From contig NZ_JACVOX010000001.1 in NCBI RefSeq assembly GCF_018882215.1, positions 605,902 through 669,901 on the forward strand: DNA of 64,000 bases, written 5' to 3'. Origin of the DNA: Polynucleobacter sp. AP-Kaivos-20-H2. GTDB lineage: Bacteria; Pseudomonadota; Gammaproteobacteria; Burkholderiales; Burkholderiaceae. Positions 61,846-64,000 of the stretch are shown here, one piece after another (the stretch's first letter is position 1; each line of letters starts with the position of its first letter). The notes beneath the pieces were generated by a model. That model searched no databases. It was given only the letters and a program-made list of their open reading frames with translations, and was not told where the DNA came from. Made by a program: the position numbers and the translations under genes.

Positions 61846-64000
61846 CTACTTTTTTAACTTAGCTAATGCCATAGCCATGGCGTTGTTAATAGGTGCGGCC
61901 GACCTTCTATCTTCCTGTGGTTTTCTGTTTTCTGTTGACCTAGGGCGATTGGTGGCTCTTTGCTCAGTTTTGGCTCCTGCCTTAGCACTCTCCTTTGGGG
62001 CTTCATCACTCAAGCGCATCGTTAATGCAATACGCTTACGCTTTTCGTCCACCTCTAGCACTTTGACTTTCACAACCTGCCCCGCTTTAACAACACTATG
62101 CGGATCTTTTACGAAGGTATTAGATAAAGCAGAGATATGCACCAAACCATCTTGATGTACACCAATATCCACAAAGGCACCAAAGGCGGCAACGTTAGTC
62201 ACTACGCCTTCTAAAATCATATCCGTTTTGAGATCGCTAATTTTTTCGACACCATCTTTAAAAGTTGCAGTAGTAAATTCCGGACGTGGATCTCGACCAG
62301 GCTTTTCTAATTCTTTAAGAATGTCAGTCACGGTGGGTACACCAAACTGACCATCAGCATACTTTTCTGGTGAAAGTGACTTCAGCAAGCTAGCATCACC
62401 AATCACTTCTTTCACACTTTTCTTAATATCCTTCAGAATTTTTTCTACCAAAGGATAAGACTCAGGATGAACTGCAGAAGCATCTAATGGATCATCGCCA
62501 TTCATGATGCGCAAGAATCCAGCAGCTTGCTCATACGTTTTATCGCCGAGTCGCGGAACACTCTTTAGATCAACTCTCGATTTAAATGCACCCTTGCTAT
62601 CGCGATAGGCCACTATTCCCTCAGCCACTGTTGAGCTTAAACCGGAAACCCTTGCTAGCAATGGGGCTGAAGCAGTGTTCACATCAACACCGACAGCATT
62701 CACGCAATCCTCAACTACTGCGACTAATGATTTAGCCAACTGAGTTTGCATGACGTCGTGCTGGTACTGACCTACGCCAATTGATTTAGGATCAATCTTC
62801 ACTAACTCAGCCAAGGGATCTTGCAGTCGACGTGCAATCGATACCGCACCACGGAGCGATACATCCATACCTGGTAATTCTTTTGAGGCGTATTCAGATG
62901 CAGAGTAAACAGAGGCACCCGCTTCAGAAACAACAATCTTGGTGAGTTTGAGTTCTGGCTTAGCCTTAATCAGTTCTTGGGCTAATTTATCAGTCTCGCG
63001 AGATGCAGTACCGTTACCAATCGAGATTAAGGTGGCATTGTGCTTCTCAGCTAATTTAGCCAAGACATCCAATGAACCAGCCCAATCATTTTTTGGTTGA
63101 TGCGGGTAAATTACTTCGGTGTCCACTACTTTTCCAGTAGCATCCACTACGGCCACTTTCACACCAGTGCGCATGCCGGGGTCAAGGCCGATAGTGACTC
63201 TTGGGCCAGCAGGCGCTGCCAGCAAGAGGGCTTTAAGGTTGCGAGCAAATACATTAATCGCTTCAGTTTCTGAGCGCTCACGTAGTGCTGTCATTAGCTC
63301 TGACTCTAAATGCAGTGAGCACTTAATGCGCCAAGTCCAGCGAACCGTATCGGCTAACCAAGCATCGGCGGGTCGCCCCTCGTTTTTGATCTTGAAATGA
63401 TTGGCGATCCGGTTTTCACAAGGATTGTGAGGAGAATCCCATTTTGGCTTTTCTTCTTCAGAATCTAGGCGCAGGTTGACCATTAACATCTGTTCCCGAC
63501 GACCTCTAAATAAAGCTAGGGCACGATGCGATGGAATGGCTTTAATCGGCTCAGAGTAATCAAAGTAATCAGCGAACTTCTCTCCCTCTTGCTCTTTACC
63601 AGAAATCACTTTGGCTTCGACTACACCATGATCTTGCAAGTACTCTCTAAGAGATTGCACCAATGCTGCATCTTCTGCAAAGCGCTCCATCAAAATTTGA
63701 CGTGCGCCTTCAAGCGCAGTCTTGGTATCCGCAACGCCAGGATTATCTGTTCCATCGACCTGAAACGCATCCTTCAGATACTTTGCAGCCTCTGTTTCAG
63801 GATCGAGCTTGGGGTTATTGAGCAGATCATTTGCCAAGGGCTCTAAGCCAGCCTCTAAAGCAATTTGCGCCTTAGTCCTTCTCTTAGGTTTATACGGCAG
63901 GTAAAGATCCTCTAAGCGAGTCTTATCCTCTGCCAACATAATGGCTTTCAGCAACTCTGGCGTCATCTTGCCCTGCTCCTCAATGGAAGCAACGATTGTT
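61846..64000 (-). CDS. tex: Tex family RNA-binding transcription accessory protein, N-terminus outside window
   Basis: At least 717 residues of a Tex protein; the frame stays open to the right edge, so the start lies beyond 64000. It has the YqgF-like RNase fold ([16 protein letters not shown]), helix-hairpin-helix region ([19 protein letters not shown]), and a C-terminal S1 domain ([41 protein letters not shown]), then a basic tail ([13 protein letters not shown]). The first visible in-window residues read as the usual [11 protein letters not shown] region, about 75-100 residues into the family. Tex is an RNA-binding factor that affects transcription and stress. Confidence 0.93.
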   Translation of the reverse strand, partial: TIVASIEEQGKMTPELLKAIMLAEDKTRLEDLYLPYKPKRRTKAQIALEAGLEPLANDLLNNPKLDPETEAAKYLKDAFQVDGTDNPGVADTKTALEGARQILMERFAEDAALVQSLREYLQDHGVVEAKVISGKEQEGEKFADYFDYSEPIKAIPSHRALALFRGRREQMLMVNLRLDSEEEKPKWDSPHNPCENRIANHFKIKNEGRPADAWLADTVRWTWRIKCSLHLESELMTALRERSETEAINVFARNLKALLLAAPAGPRVTIGLDPGMRTGVKVAVVDATGKVVDTEVIYPHQPKNDWAGSLDVLAKLAEKHNATLISIGNGTASRETDKLAQELIKAKPELKLTKIVVSEAGASVYSASEYASKELPGMDVSLRGAVSIARRLQDPLAELVKIDPKSIGVGQYQHDVMQTQLAKSLVAVVEDCVNAVGVDVNTASAPLLARVSGLSSTVAEGIVAYRDSKGAFKSRVDLKSVPRLGDKTYEQAAGFLRIMNGDDPLDASAVHPESYPLVEKILKDIKKSVKEVIGDASLLKSLSPEKYADGQFGVPTVTDILKELEKPGRDPRPEFTTATFKDGVEKISDLKTDMILEGVVTNVAAFGAFVDIGVHQDGLVHISALSNTFVKDPHSVVKAGQVVKVKVLEVDEKRKRIALTMRLSDEAPKESAKAGAKTEQRATNRPRSTENRKPQEDRRSAAPINNAMAMALAKLKK

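Noticed and set aside
1..64000. CRISPR array
   Set aside because: No series of regularly spaced repeats was seen; the repeats found are pairs with functional context.

Overview
The window looks like a compact chromosome segment of a freshwater betaproteobacterium of the order Burkholderiales, most like Polynucleobacter. This is inferred from gene content (Bug/TctC binding protein, class I fumarase, SoxXYZA cluster, DUF748 protein, murI beside a TonB/ExbBD set), moderate GC and tight spacing. I recognised families from protein motifs; no database search was run. 

Layout. 0-4.5 kb: a DUF748 envelope protein with a small lipoprotein, a DUF1080 secreted protein, a TumE/TumA-type toxin-antitoxin pair with a striking double-palindrome operator, and a YciI protein. 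4.6-11.6 kb: tRNA-Ser(GGA), acs, divergent class I fumarase, murI, and a TonB-ExbB-ExbD energy-transduction operon. 11.63-17.95 kb: an integrated element of about 6.3 kb in tRNA-Leu(UAA). It has a tyrosine integrase next to the tRNA, a displaced tRNA 3' half at the far end, paired TGTGCTAC repeats at both ends, a small HUH (rolling-circle) Rep, a second catalytic-domain-only tyrosine recombinase, a DUF6641-like gene, and three lipoproteins, two of them tandem paralogues. 

18-27 kb: a penicillin-acylase-type hydrolase, two small envelope proteins, purU, and a leftward six-gene operon. In that operon a periplasmic molybdenum hydroxylase (2Fe-2S subunit plus Tat-exported large subunit) is followed directly by soxX, soxY, soxZ and soxA. 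No soxB or soxCD is present, and the SoxY swinging arm ends in an A-C-x-E type sequence rather than GGCGG. This is the most interesting functional unit in the window. 27-46 kb: LrgA/LrgB-like genes and a run of genes for amino acid, amide and peptide catabolism (two M20 hydrolases, class III aminotransferase, M81 peptidase, LysE exporter). These are followed by a dipeptide/glutathione-type ABC importer, amidase, FAD oxidoreductase, Bug binding protein and gamma-glutamyltransferase. Together they look like a locus for importing and dismantling gamma-glutamyl, N-acyl or amide-protected amino compounds. 

46-54.7 kb: a MazEF-type pair, a small SF1/PIF1-like helicase, a degenerate formylglycine-generating-enzyme homologue, tRNA-His, dusA, two small proteins, an FMN glutamate synthase-like protein, an RluA-type pseudouridine synthase, a methylmalonyl-CoA decarboxylase-like enzyme and a 71-residue gene with a perfect Shine-Dalgarno. 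54.8-61.8 kb: a three-gene transglutaminase/DUF2126, permuted ATP-grasp/alpha-E and transglutaminase operon, a predicted peptide-ligase/peptidase system of unknown product. The right edge holds most of tex, cut by the window end.
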